From assembly GCF_003614975.1 (NCBI RefSeq), contig NZ_QZWI01000015.1, positions 62,001 through 126,000 of the forward strand: a stretch of DNA of 64,000 nt, given 5' to 3'. The position numbers were made by a program, and so were the translations under genes. Source of the stretch: Rahnella bruchi. GTDB lineage: Bacteria; Pseudomonadota; Gammaproteobacteria; Enterobacterales; Enterobacteriaceae. Under the pieces are notes generated by a model. The model was not told the DNA's origin and did no database searches. It was given only the letters and a program-made list of their open reading frames with translations. This document shows, in pieces, positions 28,351 through 37,112 of this stretch (the stretch's first letter is position 1; the number at the start of each line of letters is the position of its first letter).

Positions 28351-29100
28351 TAATGTAAGGCCTGCTATGCCCATCAATACTGTGGCAGCAACTTTCATCA
28401 CTGCAGCAGCTACGATCACTTTTGCTACATCGCTGGTTACTTTTCCCAAAAATTCTTCGGTAGAATACGGGTCCCTTAGCTGAAACTCTAGCGTCCTATA
28501 AGCCAGTCCTACGTAGATACAAAATTTCATACCGGAAATAATATTGGTATTGATTCCTTTTTGGCCGATGCCAATTTCGACAATCTGCATATTTCTGAGT
28601 TTATAATGTGTGCCCATCAAAATCTTTCTGACGCCAGCATAACCGGTAATTTTCACCATTTGCTCGCCATGTCTGGCCCGATAAATTTGAGCCGCAACAC
28701 CAAACCCTTTCAGCTTCCAGACAATCTGGGTTGCTGTAATCCCATCTTTTGCATTTCCTGCGTAAGTTGCACCAAATCCTAACCTATCAAGATTGCGTTC
28801 TGAAACTTCGTACTCACCGACAGGGGCAAGTTCTTTCACAATGGCATAGGCCTCTTCCTGAGTGAGGAACATAATGTAATGAAGGTTTTTACTGACACTG
28901 TTAATTAATAACTCTCGGTAATCACTGCCAGGTCGGTTAATTTCTAAAGGGAGAAACGATGTGGCGGAATTTGGGAAGCCAGGAAAGGGATTGTTGTAAA
29001 ACGTCGGCATTTTACTATTTGGCATTTGAATCCATCCTTCGAATTTTTGGATTAAGTGATTTTCATCGATCAATTCAAAGGAAATAGTGAGAATGGTCAT
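28324..29100 (-). CDS. Effector/toxin-like protein of unknown function, probably frame-broken at its 3' end
   Basis: The continuous frame gives 258 residues. I do not recognise a named domain. Residues 1-100 look like a globular N-terminal part (ELIDENHLIQKFEGWIQMP, YNNPFPGFPNSATSF). The middle carries WKLKGFGVAAQIYRARHGEQ and AGVRKILMGTHYKL. The C-terminus is strongly hydrophobic (VAKVIVAAAVMKVAATVLMGIAGLTLGG) and stops abruptly. The stop follows a GGGGGG run at 28345-28350. A -1 shift there keeps an open frame for 58 more codons, giving about 310 residues. The gene is AT-rich relative to its surroundings. With the membrane protein downstream it suggests a membrane-targeting toxin and immunity pair; Type VI pore-forming effectors are one possible comparison. 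No VgrG, PAAR or Hcp gene is in the window. Confidence 0.65.
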   Translation of the reverse strand: MTILTISFELIDENHLIQKFEGWIQMPNSKMPTFYNNPFPGFPNSATSFLPLEINRPGSDYRELLINSVSKNLHYIMFLTQEEAYAIVKELAPVGEYEVSERNLDRLGFGATYAGNAKDGITATQIVWKLKGFGVAAQIYRARHGEQMVKITGYAGVRKILMGTHYKLRNMQIVEIGIGQKGINTNIISGMKFCIYVGLAYRTLEFQLRDPYSTEEFLGKVTSDVAKVIVAAAVMKVAATVLMGIAGLTLGGPFSSLL

Positions 29101-29117
29101 ATAAACAGGAAGATGAA

Positions 29118-29152
29118 TACCCGCAGGGGGAGTTATTTTCTCTCTGCGGGGC
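29118..29152 (-). terminator. Possible terminator downstream of yhhA
   Basis: Inverted repeat CCCGCAG (29120-29126) / CTGCGGG (29144-29150), lying between yhhA and the effector-like gene on the minus strand. The T run is mixed (TATTCATCTTCC), so readthrough into the island is possible. Confidence 0.45.
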
Positions 29153-29200
29153 TGTATTATTATGTTGATGAATAATTAATTTGTTTACCCATCAAATTTA

Positions 29201-29506
29201 TTATTGTTTCAAATTCTGCTGCAACTGCTGATTGTTCTGGTTCAACTGTTGGGTTTGCAACCGCTGCTGATTGCCCTGGATTTGCGATTTCAGCTTCAGC
29301 TGCTGCTGTTGCTGACTGTTACGCAGATCCTGCTCCTGCTGACGTTTTTGCATCTGCTGGTTAGTTTGCTGTTGCTGCTGCATCCGCTGTTGCGAAGGAT
29401 TGGTCAGCAGCGGATCGTTCGGGTTAGGCACCTTTTCGACTGCGCTGGCGGTCTGAACGGCAAACAGCAGCGGCAGCGCGGCGAGCGTTCCATACAAATA
29501 TTTCAT
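29201..29506 (-). CDS. yhhA: Glutamine-rich secreted protein YhhA (DUF2756)
   Basis: YhhA is a small conserved enterobacterial periplasmic protein of unknown function. The 101-residue precursor has a signal peptide (MKYLYGTLAALPLLFAVQTASA) and then a mature chain dominated by glutamine, with asparagine, lysine and arginine (QQRMQQQQQTNQQMQKRQQ and LNQNNQQLQQNLKQ). It probably forms an extended helix or coiled coil. The E. coli protein is longer (about 146 aa). Neighbourhood near ugp is as in E. coli. Confidence 0.82.
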   Translation of the reverse strand: MKYLYGTLAALPLLFAVQTASAVEKVPNPNDPLLTNPSQQRMQQQQQTNQQMQKRQQEQDLRNSQQQQQLKLKSQIQGNQQRLQTQQLNQNNQQLQQNLKQ

Positions 29507-29708
29507 CAGTTCATCCTCCGTTTCCAGTCATACATTAAGTGTATGCCATCGCAGCCGTGAACGTGTCCTTTGAGCGCACGTTTCCCTCAAAGCGTGGCGC
29601 TGCTCTCGTTTGCTCTATAATTGAACAGATGTAAACCACCTTCACGCTTCGCGGTTTCCTTCATTCCGTTACAATTATCCATCTTTAACATTTTAGGGCT
29701 CAACTGCC

Positions 29709-30608
29709 GTGCCTTTACTCATTATCACCACTATTTTGTGGGCCTTTTCATTCAGCCTGATCGGCGTCTATCTGGCCGGACAGGTCGACAGCGTGTTTTC
29801 CGTTCTGGTCCGTCTCGGTCTGGCGGCGCTGGTATTCCTGCCGTTCCTGCGCTGGAAAGGCCATCAACTCACCACCATCTTGCTATATATGGCTGTGGGT
29901 GCGATGCAGCTTGGCATCATGTATCTCATCAGCTTCGAAGCGTATTTGTACCTGTCGGTGCCGGAGTTTCTGCTATTTACGGTGATGACGCCGCTGTACG
30001 TCACGCTGATTTATGACCTGATCAGTGGCCGCAAAATCCGCATCGGGTATGCGCTCAGCGCGTTGCTGGCGGTGGCGGGCGCGGCGATTATCCGTTACGA
30101 CCACATCAGCGAACATTTCATCATTGGCTTATTGCTGGTGCAGGCGGCGAATATCTGTTTTGCCATCGGGCAGGTGGGCTATAAACGCCTGATGGAAACC
30201 CGTCCGATGCCGCAGCATACGGCGTTTTCCTGGTTTTATCTTGGGGCGCTACTGTGTGCGGTGGTGGCGTGGTTCCTGTGGGGCAATCCGCAAAAACTGC
30301 CGACCACTAACCTGCAATGGGGCATTCTGTTATGGCTGGGGATCGGCGCTTCAGGCCTGGGATATTTCATGTGGAACTACGGCGCGACGCAGGTCGATGC
30401 GGGAACGCTTGGGATTATGAACAACTTTCACGTCCCGGCCGGGCTGCTGGTTAACCTGGCAATCTGGCAACAACAGCCGCACTGGCCGAGTTTTATCATC
30501 GGCGCCGCCGTGATTATGTCCTCACTGTGGGTGCACCGGCGTTGGGTCGTGCCGCGTCGCGAACAAAAGGCAGATGATCGCACGCATGCTGCCGCGCCGA
30601 ACGAATAA
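29709..30608 (+). CDS. yigM: EamA/DMT-family biotin transporter YigM
   Basis: The 299-residue protein has ten hydrophobic helices in two EamA repeats, typical of the drug/metabolite transporter superfamily. E. coli YigM, in the same spot next to metR, takes up biotin. Matching segments are [34 protein letters not shown] and [22 protein letters not shown]. The start is a GTG at 29709 giving [11 protein letters not shown]. The last 95 bases overlap the end of metR on the other strand. Confidence in family is high, in biotin as substrate moderate. Confidence 0.88.
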   Translation: MPLLIITTILWAFSFSLIGVYLAGQVDSVFSVLVRLGLAALVFLPFLRWKGHQLTTILLYMAVGAMQLGIMYLISFEAYLYLSVPEFLLFTVMTPLYVTLIYDLISGRKIRIGYALSALLAVAGAAIIRYDHISEHFIIGLLLVQAANICFAIGQVGYKRLMETRPMPQHTAFSWFYLGALLCAVVAWFLWGNPQKLPTTNLQWGILLWLGIGASGLGYFMWNYGATQVDAGTLGIMNNFHVPAGLLVNLAIWQQQPHWPSFIIGAAVIMSSLWVHRRWVVPRREQKADDRTHAAAPNE

Positions 30609-31449
30609 ACGCTTCGGTAACTGGCTGACGCTGTTCGCCGTCACGTACGGCGGCGTACAGGCGACTCCATAAGCCATCGCCCAGGGTTTTGGTCACGATC
30701 AGACCCTGGCGCTCAAAACTCTCCACCACCCAGTGTGGTAACGCCGCTATACCCATTCTCGCCGACACCATCTGAATCAATAACAATGTGTTATCGACGC
30801 TTTTCAGCGCCGGGCTGACGCCTGCCGGTTGCAGGAAATGCCGCCAGATATCCAGACGCTGACGCTGTACCGGATAAATCATCAGGGTTTCCGCGCTGAG
30901 ATCTTCCGGCGTAATCACCGTTTTGTCTGCCAGCGGATGATCCGGTGCCAGCACCAGACGCACTTCAAAATCGAACATCGGAGAATAATGCAAACCGCTG
31001 CGCGGCAGAATGTCAGAGGTCAACACGATATCCAGCTCGCCCTGTTGCAGCGCAGGCTGCGGATCAAAAGTCACGCCGGATTTGAAATCCATCAATACCT
31101 GTGGCCAGCTCTGGTGGAAGCTATCCAGTGCAGGCGTCAGCCACTGAATACAGCTGTGACATTCAATCGCGATACGCAGAGAAGCCTGATGCGGCTCATT
31201 ACAGGCCTGCAACGCTTGCTGGATTTGCGGCAGCACCTGTTCTGCCAGATTCAGCATGATTTCGCCCTGCGGCGTGAACCGCAGTGGCTGACTTTTTCGC
31301 ACGAACAACCTGAAACCGAGCCGTTGCTCCAGGTCGCTGAACTGGTGCGACAGAGCCGATTGGGTCTGATGAAGCTGCGAGGCGGCTGCGGCCAGTGACC
31401 CGGTGTTACGCAGTGCTTGCAACGTTCGCAGGTGTTTCAGTTCGATCAT
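30514..31449 (-). CDS. metR: LysR-type methionine biosynthesis regulator MetR
   Basis: MetR is a LysR-family regulator that uses homocysteine as co-effector to activate metE and other methionine genes. The 311-residue protein has the N-terminal helix-turn-helix ([39 protein letters not shown]) and the co-effector domain, and ends with [12 protein letters not shown]. It is nearly identical to E. coli MetR over the first 290 residues. It is divergent from metE across 104 bp, the classical arrangement. Its 3' end overlaps yigM in antisense. Confidence 0.97.
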   Translation of the reverse strand: MIELKHLRTLQALRNTGSLAAAASQLHQTQSALSHQFSDLEQRLGFRLFVRKSQPLRFTPQGEIMLNLAEQVLPQIQQALQACNEPHQASLRIAIECHSCIQWLTPALDSFHQSWPQVLMDFKSGVTFDPQPALQQGELDIVLTSDILPRSGLHYSPMFDFEVRLVLAPDHPLADKTVITPEDLSAETLMIYPVQRQRLDIWRHFLQPAGVSPALKSVDNTLLLIQMVSARMGIAALPHWVVESFERQGLIVTKTLGDGLWSRLYAAVRDGEQRQPVTEAFIRSARQHACDHLPFVRDAARPNAGAPTVRT

Positions 31450-31512
31450 GAGAGTCCTTCACTGTGTCATGAATAATTTGCGCTTGTGGATTATACACTA
31501 CCTGCGGATTAT

Positions 31513-31536
31513 GGATGTGTAAACATCTGGATGGCT
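31513..31536. promoter_or_regulatory. MetJ-like boxes in the metR-metE spacer
   Basis: Three adjacent 8-mers GGATGTGT, AAACATCT, GGATGGCT resemble tandem MetJ met-boxes (consensus AGACGTCT), matching at about 5-6 of 8 positions in the last two. They lie 18-41 bp before the metE start. A MetR half-site TGAA occurs at about 31471. Confidence 0.45.
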
Positions 31537-31553
31537 AAACAGGAATTTAAAAG

Positions 31554-33833
31554 ATGACGATACTGAATCACACTCTGGGTTTTCCACGCGTTGGTCTGCG
31601 TCGTGAACTTAAAAAAGCACAAGAAAGCTACTGGGCAGGCAATTCCACTCAGGAAGAACTGCTGGCAACCGGACGTGAACTTCGCGCCCGTCACTGGAAG
31701 CAACAATCTGAAGCAGGCGTGGATTTGGTGCCGGTGGGCGATTTCGCCTGGTACGATCACGTACTGACCACCAGCCTGCTGCTGGGTAACGTCCCGGCTC
31801 GTCATCAGAATGCCGACGGCTCTGCGGATCTTGATACCTTATTCCGCCTTGGCCGTGGCCGCGCACCGACCGGTAAACCAGCAGCGGCGGCTGAAATGAC
31901 CAAATGGTTCAACACCAACTATCACTACATGGTGCCGGAGTTTGTGAAAGGGCAGAAATTCAAACTGACCTGGACGCAGCTGCTGGAAGAAGTGGACGAA
32001 GCGCTGGCGCTCGGCCATAAAGTGAAACCTGTTCTGCTTGGCCCGCTGACCTATCTGTGGCTCGGCAAAGTAAAAGGCGAGCAGTTTGACCGTCTTTCCC
32101 TGCTTAACGACATTCTGCCTGTTTATCAGCAGGTGCTGGCGGAACTGGCCAAACGCGACATCGAATGGGTGCAGATTGACGAACCGGCTCTGGTGCTGGA
32201 GCTGCCGAAGGATTGGCTGGATGCCTGTAAACCGGCGTACACCGCGCTGCAACAGAACAAAACCAAACTGCTGCTGACCACCTATTTCGACAGCGTCGGG
32301 CATAACCTCGACACAATCCGCCAGCTGCCGGTTCAGGGCCTGCACATTGACGCGGTAGCCGGTCGTGACGACCTGCAAACCCTCATCAACGCGCTGCCAC
32401 AAGACTGGTTGATTTCGCTGGGCGTGATCAACGGCCGTAACGTCTGGCGTGCGGATCTGAGCACCTGGTTTGATCGTCTGAAGCCGCTGGTGGCGGGACG
32501 CAATGTCTGGATTGGCAGCTCCTGTTCACTGCTGCATAGCCCCATCGATTTAAGCGTTGAAAGCCGCCTCGATGAAGAGGTCAAAAGCTGGTTCGCCTTT
32601 GCGCTGCAAAAATGTGCCGAGCTGTCATTACTGGCTTGCGCCCTGAATAACCCGACAGAAGAAGCTAAGCAGAAACTGGCGGAATACAGCGCGCCTATCC
32701 GCGCCCGCCGCGAGTCCGCCCGCGTGAATAATGCCGCTGTGGGTAAGCGCGTTGCCGCGATTACCGGCGCAGATATCGAGCGTCCGCACGTTTACACCGA
32801 ACGCGCCAAAGCGCAGCGCGCCCGTTTCAATCTGCCCGCCTGGCCGACAACCACCATCGGTTCATTCCCGCAAACCACTGAAATCCGTGGCCTGCGTCTG
32901 GACTTCAAACAAGGCCGACTGGACAACACTAAATACCGCACCGGTATCAGCGAGCACATTAAACAGGCCATCAGAGAGCAGGAGCGTCTGGATATAGACG
33001 TGCTGGTTCACGGCGAAGCCGAACGTAACGACATGGTCGAATATTTCGGTGAGCATCTTGACGGATTTGTGTTCACGCAAAACGGCTGGGTGCAGAGCTA
33101 CGGTTCACGTTGCGTGAAACCTCCGGTGATTATCGGCGACGTCAGCCGTCCGCAAGCCATTACCGTTGAGTGGGCGAAGTACGCGCAGTCTCTGACTAAA
33201 AAACCGGTGAAAGGCATGCTGACCGGGCCGATTACCATTCTCTGCTGGTCATTCCCGCGTGAAGATGTCAGCCGTGAAACTATCGCCAAACAAATTGCGC
33301 TGGCGCTGCGTGATGAAGTAGAGGATCTGGAAAAAGCCGGTATCGGCATCATCCAGATTGATGAACCGGCACTGCGCGAAGGCCTGCCACTGCGTCAGTC
33401 GGAGTGGAATGCGTACCTGCGCTGGGCGGTGGACGCGTTCAAACTGAATGCCGCAATTGCCAGCGATGACACGCAGATCCACACCCATATGTGTTACTGC
33501 GAATTCAACGACATCATGGATTCCATTGCCGCGCTGGATGCCGACGTGATCACTATCGAAACCTCGCGTTCCGATATGGATTTGCTGGAATCGTTCAAAG
33601 ACTTCGAGTATCCGAACGAAATCGGGCCGGGCGTTTACGACATTCACTCACCTAACGTGCCAAGCGTGGAATGGATTGAAGATTTGCTGCGTAAAGCCGC
33701 GGACCGTATCCCGGCAGAACGCCTGTGGGTGAACCCGGACTGCGGCCTGAAAACCCGCGGCTGGCCGGAAACCCGCGAGTCGCTGGAAAACATGGTGAAA
33801 GCCGCCAAGCGTCTGCGTGCTGAGAAAGCCTGA
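31554..33833 (+). CDS. metE: Cobalamin-independent methionine synthase MetE
   Basis: MetE transfers a methyl group from 5-methyltetrahydropteroyltri-L-glutamate to homocysteine without B12. The 759-residue protein is a full-length double-barrel MetE. The N-terminal half has [17 protein letters not shown] and the folate-binding regions. The C-terminal half carries the zinc site in [10 protein letters not shown] and [12 protein letters not shown], plus [14 protein letters not shown] between halves. It starts divergently from metR and is closed by a strong terminator. Confidence 0.98.
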   Translation: MTILNHTLGFPRVGLRRELKKAQESYWAGNSTQEELLATGRELRARHWKQQSEAGVDLVPVGDFAWYDHVLTTSLLLGNVPARHQNADGSADLDTLFRLGRGRAPTGKPAAAAEMTKWFNTNYHYMVPEFVKGQKFKLTWTQLLEEVDEALALGHKVKPVLLGPLTYLWLGKVKGEQFDRLSLLNDILPVYQQVLAELAKRDIEWVQIDEPALVLELPKDWLDACKPAYTALQQNKTKLLLTTYFDSVGHNLDTIRQLPVQGLHIDAVAGRDDLQTLINALPQDWLISLGVINGRNVWRADLSTWFDRLKPLVAGRNVWIGSSCSLLHSPIDLSVESRLDEEVKSWFAFALQKCAELSLLACALNNPTEEAKQKLAEYSAPIRARRESARVNNAAVGKRVAAITGADIERPHVYTERAKAQRARFNLPAWPTTTIGSFPQTTEIRGLRLDFKQGRLDNTKYRTGISEHIKQAIREQERLDIDVLVHGEAERNDMVEYFGEHLDGFVFTQNGWVQSYGSRCVKPPVIIGDVSRPQAITVEWAKYAQSLTKKPVKGMLTGPITILCWSFPREDVSRETIAKQIALALRDEVEDLEKAGIGIIQIDEPALREGLPLRQSEWNAYLRWAVDAFKLNAAIASDDTQIHTHMCYCEFNDIMDSIAALDADVITIETSRSDMDLLESFKDFEYPNEIGPGVYDIHSPNVPSVEWIEDLLRKAADRIPAERLWVNPDCGLKTRGWPETRESLENMVKAAKRLRAEKA

Positions 33834-33867
33834 AATAAAGAATCGTTGTGGTGTTGCTGAAACCTTT

Positions 33868-33892
33868 GGGGCACTCCGGTGCCCCTTTTTTA
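33868..33892 (+). terminator. metE terminator
   Basis: GGGGCAC-TCCG-GTGCCCC followed by TTTTTTAT, 35 bp after the metE stop. Confidence 0.92.
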
Positions 33893-34055
33893 TGTCCTCA
33901 TTCGTACTTTGTTACGTCTCTTTCAGCCCGCATCAAAGGGTGGCTGTGGCGCGATTGCGGCGCTGAACAGCAGACAGTTTCCACGCACCGCGCAGTTCTC
34001 CGCTAGGCTTAAATCAGGCTTCACTTTCTTATTACCCATCAGGCAAGGAGAAAAT

Positions 34056-34820
34056 ATGAACCGGTTTACAGACAAAGTCGTGGTAGTGACTGGCGCAGGT
34101 TCCGGCATGGGGGCCGCATCGGCCCGGCGTTTTTCTTCAGAAGGGGCGATAGTGGTTCTTGTCGGACGGACGAAGGAAAAGCTGGAGAAAGTCGCAAAAA
34201 CGCTGAGCAGTACGCAGTATTACATTCATCTGGCAGATGTTTCTTCCGCAGCGGATGTGGAGCGTATGGCCGAAGTGGTTGAGGATAAATTCGGTCGTGT
34301 CGACGTGCTGGTGAATGGCGCGGGCGTGGTGGTGCAGGGCAATGTGACAGAGGTTAGCCTCGAAGACTGGCAGAAAATTATTGGTATCGATCTCAGTGGC
34401 GTTTTCTACTGCACGCGGTTCTTTATGCCCGCGCTGATTAAAAGCAAAGGAAATATCGTCAATATTTCGTCGGTGTCCGGTATCGGCGGCGACTGGGGAA
34501 TGAGTTTTTATAATGCCGCAAAAGGCGGAGTGACTAACTTCACCCGTTCGATTGCAATGGATCACGGCAAAGATGGCGTGCGCGTCAACGCCGTATGTCC
34601 GTCGCTGACTTTCACGGATATGGCGGCTGGCATTAAAGACAACAAGGCGTTGCTGGCGAAATTTGCCGAACGTATTCCTTTAGGGCGGGGAGCGGAGCCG
34701 GAAGAAATTGCCGATGTCATTGCGTTTCTCGCCAGTGATGACGCCCGTTTCGTGACGGGGGTAAATCTGCCGGTTGATGGTGGCCTTTCTGCCTCCAACG
34801 GGCAGCCTTCGCTGGTGTAG
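34056..34820 (+). CDS. Short-chain dehydrogenase/reductase (FabG-like)
   Basis: This is a classical SDR of 254 residues: TGAGSGMG nucleotide-binding motif (residues 12-19), NGAG at 87-90, and the catalytic Ser139, Tyr152 and Lys156 (YNAAKGG). The C-terminal signature is FLASDDARFVTGVNLPVDGG. The arginines near residues 37-41 (GRTKEK) suggest NADP(H) use. The ATG at 34056 is preceded by AAGGAG; upstream in-frame sequence lacks family similarity. Substrate cannot be assigned. It stands alone between metE and yijO with its own terminator, and has no E. coli counterpart in either location. Confidence 0.88.
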   Translation: MNRFTDKVVVVTGAGSGMGAASARRFSSEGAIVVLVGRTKEKLEKVAKTLSSTQYYIHLADVSSAADVERMAEVVEDKFGRVDVLVNGAGVVVQGNVTEVSLEDWQKIIGIDLSGVFYCTRFFMPALIKSKGNIVNISSVSGIGGDWGMSFYNAAKGGVTNFTRSIAMDHGKDGVRVNAVCPSLTFTDMAAGIKDNKALLAKFAERIPLGRGAEPEEIADVIAFLASDDARFVTGVNLPVDGGLSASNGQPSLV

Positions 34821-34856
34821 TTGCTGAAGAATCCGCGATAAAATTCGCTTTCACCG

Positions 34857-34888
34857 GCCCGCCATTTCACTGGCGGGCCATTTTTTCG
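34857..34888 (+). terminator. Terminator after the SDR gene
   Basis: GGCCCGCC/GGCGGGCC stem with an 8-nt loop, followed by ATTTTTTCG, 36 bp past the stop. Confidence 0.9.
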
Positions 34889-34976
34889 CGGTCTGCCGCA
34901 AATTTGCGTCATGTTTTCCTTTCCCCGCAACAGATTCGCTATCATGGCGATGATTCTGCGCAAAGGTAGCCTGACC

Positions 34977-35834
34977 ATGACTCATCTTCTTTTTCCCCTT
35001 TTAACTCCGGTGATTGAACATCCGGCGGGTATCCGTCAGGTGTATTTTGCCGGTGCTCTGCATCCGGTGCCGGAGCTGGCCTATCAGGTGGATTTTCCCC
35101 GTCTTGAGCTGGTTCTGGACGGTGTGCAGATAATGAACTGGGAAGATGAACACGGTAATGTTCAGACGACCCGGATGCAGGCTGGCGATGTGCTGTTCGT
35201 TCCGGCAAAAGGCTGGAACAGTCCGCAGTGGCAGCAACCGGTGCGGACGCTGAGTTTTTTATTTGGTAAACAACAGCTGGGCTTTAGCCTGCTTAACTGG
35301 GATGGAGAACAGTTTTCTTCCAGCGAAAAAGGCAATGTCGGGCGGCGCGGGCCGCGAACCGGTGCATTCATGTTACAGGCGCTCAACGAACTGGCGTGGC
35401 ATCGCCAGGATCAGCCCACGGCGAAGTTTCTGGTGAAAGGACTGCTCAGCCACGCACTGGATCTCTTCAGTTCTTCAGTGCAAACCGTTTCGCGCAGCCA
35501 GGCGCTTTTCGCCGCTATCCGTCAGTATATTGAAGAGCATTATCGCGAACCTCTGACCCGCGATTCTGTCGCTAAAGCATTTTATATTTCGCCGAACTAT
35601 TTATCGCATCTGTTCCAGAAAAGTGGCGGCGTCGGCCTGAATGAGTACCTGAATTATGTGCGGCTGGAGCAGGCGAAGAATTTGCTGAAAGGGTATGACA
35701 TGAAAGTCAGGGAAGTGGCTCACGCCTGCGGGTTTATCGACAGTAACTATTTTTGCCGCCAGTTCAGAAAGAGCACCGAAAGGTCTCCTTCAGAATACCG
35801 CCGTCAATACCGCAGCCAGTTTGAAAATGCCTGA
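34977..35834 (+). CDS. yijO: AraC-family transcriptional regulator YijO
   Basis: The 285-residue protein has an N-terminal cupin-like sensing domain (AYQVDFPRLELVLDGVQ, MQAGDVLFVPAKGWNSPQW). A C-terminal AraC/XylS DNA-binding domain follows, from about residue 185. Its two helix-turn-helices read TRDSVAKAFYISPNYLSHLFQ and KVREVAHACGFIDSNYFCRQFRK. The ATG at 34977 (MTHLLFPLL) is chosen because the domain begins there; upstream in-frame ATGs add unsupported residues. It converges on frwD, as yijO does in E. coli, so it is a candidate regulator of the frw/pflDC cluster. The inducer is unknown. Confidence 0.87.
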   Translation: MTHLLFPLLTPVIEHPAGIRQVYFAGALHPVPELAYQVDFPRLELVLDGVQIMNWEDEHGNVQTTRMQAGDVLFVPAKGWNSPQWQQPVRTLSFLFGKQQLGFSLLNWDGEQFSSSEKGNVGRRGPRTGAFMLQALNELAWHRQDQPTAKFLVKGLLSHALDLFSSSVQTVSRSQALFAAIRQYIEEHYREPLTRDSVAKAFYISPNYLSHLFQKSGGVGLNEYLNYVRLEQAKNLLKGYDMKVREVAHACGFIDSNYFCRQFRKSTERSPSEYRRQYRSQFENA

Positions 35835-35856
35835 CTGCTGACCTGTTTCGAGAGAT

Positions 35857-36201
35857 TTACGCTAAAACGATTTTTGTGCCCTGTGGCGATGTAGAGATTT
35901 TTTTTACGGCAGTCATCACTTTTTCAGGGGTACGTAAAAACGTATGAATACTCGTCTGAACACAGCGGCTGTGAGCGAAACGTTCGCTTTGTTCCAGCTG
36001 AATTTCAGTGATCAGCAAGGTAATATCCGCCTGAGCAATGTCCGCTTCAGACAGTAAGTTCTCGACGCCCAGCGCGCCCTGAGTTTCGACTTTTACCTGC
36101 CACTTTTCCTGCGCGCAGAGTTTTTCCAGACGCTCCGCCGCCATATAAGTATGTGCCACACCGCTGATACAGGCGGTGACTGCGACCAGTTTGAGCGACA
36201 T
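35857..36201 (-). CDS. frwD: Fructose-like PTS enzyme IIB component FrwD
   Basis: This is a 114-residue IIB domain of the fructose PTS family. The phosphocysteine lies in VAVTACISGVAHTYMAAERLE (Cys11), and VETQGALGVENLLSEADI follows as expected. It is last in the minus-strand cluster frwC-frwB-pflD-pflC-frwD. It is a second IIB besides FrwB, and its sequence is less canonical (Ile in place of Pro after the cysteine). Confidence 0.9.
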   Translation of the reverse strand: MSLKLVAVTACISGVAHTYMAAERLEKLCAQEKWQVKVETQGALGVENLLSEADIAQADITLLITEIQLEQSERFAHSRCVQTSIHTFLRTPEKVMTAVKKISTSPQGTKIVLA

Positions 36202-36224
36202 AGTATTTCCCCTGATTTAAAAAT

Positions 36225-37112
36225 TTACCCACCCAGCGTGACTTTATAACCGTATTTTTCAGCCATCGCATAAAACGGCGCAATAGTTGCGGCATCCGGC
36301 ACCTTTGTCTTATGCATCGAGTAAGTTTTGTCCAGCAACGGGTACTTTGCTTCGCCGTATTTATGGAAGGGTAGCAGATGGATTTCGGCCAAGTTGAAAA
36401 GTCGGAGGAAATCCAGAACCTGCTGCATATTTTCCTCTGTCAGAGTGAAGCCGGGGATCAGCGGCAGACGTGGGAGAAGATTTACGCCGCGCTCAGCCAA
36501 CGCACGGAAGTTTTCCAGCACTCTCGGCTGGTTCATATTGAGCAACGATCTCGCCTGCTGAGGATCCATAATTTTAAAATCGTACAGAACCTGATCGCAG
36601 TTTTCAGCCAGTGCAAGCAGATGAGACAACGGCGCATCGCCCGCGGTTTCTATTGCCGTAGAAATGCCCAACGCCCGCAACGCTTTGAGCAATTCACCGG
36701 CAAACGCGTGCTGCATCAGCACCTCGCCGCCGGAAAGCGTGACGCCGCCGCCCGATGAACGGAAAAACACTTCATCTTTGAGTAACTGCGTCATCAGTTG
36801 TGGCAGCGTGACATCCTCGCCGACATATTCCATCGCGCCGCTCGGGCATTCGGCGGGATCCTGCAAACAAGTGCGACAGTTCAGGCATTTTGCCTGCCGC
36901 TTGATGACCTGAATTCGCGGTGATATCGATTCAGGATTGGCGCACCACGGGCAGCGGTGCGGACAGCCTTTGAAGAAAACCAGAGTACGGATACCCTGGC
37001 CATCGTTGAGCGAAAAACGCTGAATGTTGAAGATGCGTCCGCGTTTTTCCGGCTCTTCTGTGACGGGGAGCCGCCGTTCAGAGCTGGTGTGCGGTGCGAC
37101 CAATAATGTCAT
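36225..37112 (-). CDS. pflC: Glycyl-radical-enzyme activating protein PflC (radical SAM)
   Basis: PflC is the activase for the neighbouring glycyl radical enzyme PflD: it uses a [4Fe-4S] cluster and S-adenosylmethionine to install the glycyl radical under anaerobic conditions. The 295-residue protein has the CxxxCxxC motif in GCPHRCPWCANPES. A ferredoxin-like cysteine set follows (CLNCRTCLQDPAECPSGAM), then GGGVTLSGGEVLMQ and IETAGDAP. Such an extra cluster domain is typical of activases other than PflA. The ATG at 37112 gives the E. coli-like length and overlaps the pflD end by 35 bases, suggesting coupling. Confidence 0.92.
   Translation of the reverse strand: MTLLVAPHTSSERRLPVTEEPEKRGRIFNIQRFSLNDGQGIRTLVFFKGCPHRCPWCANPESISPRIQVIKRQAKCLNCRTCLQDPAECPSGAMEYVGEDVTLPQLMTQLLKDEVFFRSSGGGVTLSGGEVLMQHAFAGELLKALRALGISTAIETAGDAPLSHLLALAENCDQVLYDFKIMDPQQARSLLNMNQPRVLENFRALAERGVNLLPRLPLIPGFTLTEENMQQVLDFLRLFNLAEIHLLPFHKYGEAKYPLLDKTYSMHKTKVPDAATIAPFYAMAEKYGYKVTLGG

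Noticed and set aside
29201-29506. CAG/CAA-rich tract considered as a simple DNA repeat
   Set aside because: The repeats are irregular and match the known Gln-rich composition of YhhA; it is coding sequence, not a microsatellite.
29204-29560. Leucine-rich open frame antisense to yhhA that looks like a membrane protein
   Set aside because: The Leu richness is the mirror of the Gln codons of YhhA (CAG/CTG); the YhhA frame has a proper signal peptide.
30829-31398. 189-codon open frame antisense to metR
   Set aside because: Mirror of the MetR coding frame; nothing supports expression.
36047-36295. Minus-strand frame bridging frwD and pflC
   Set aside because: It is an out-of-frame reading of the ends of two conserved genes.
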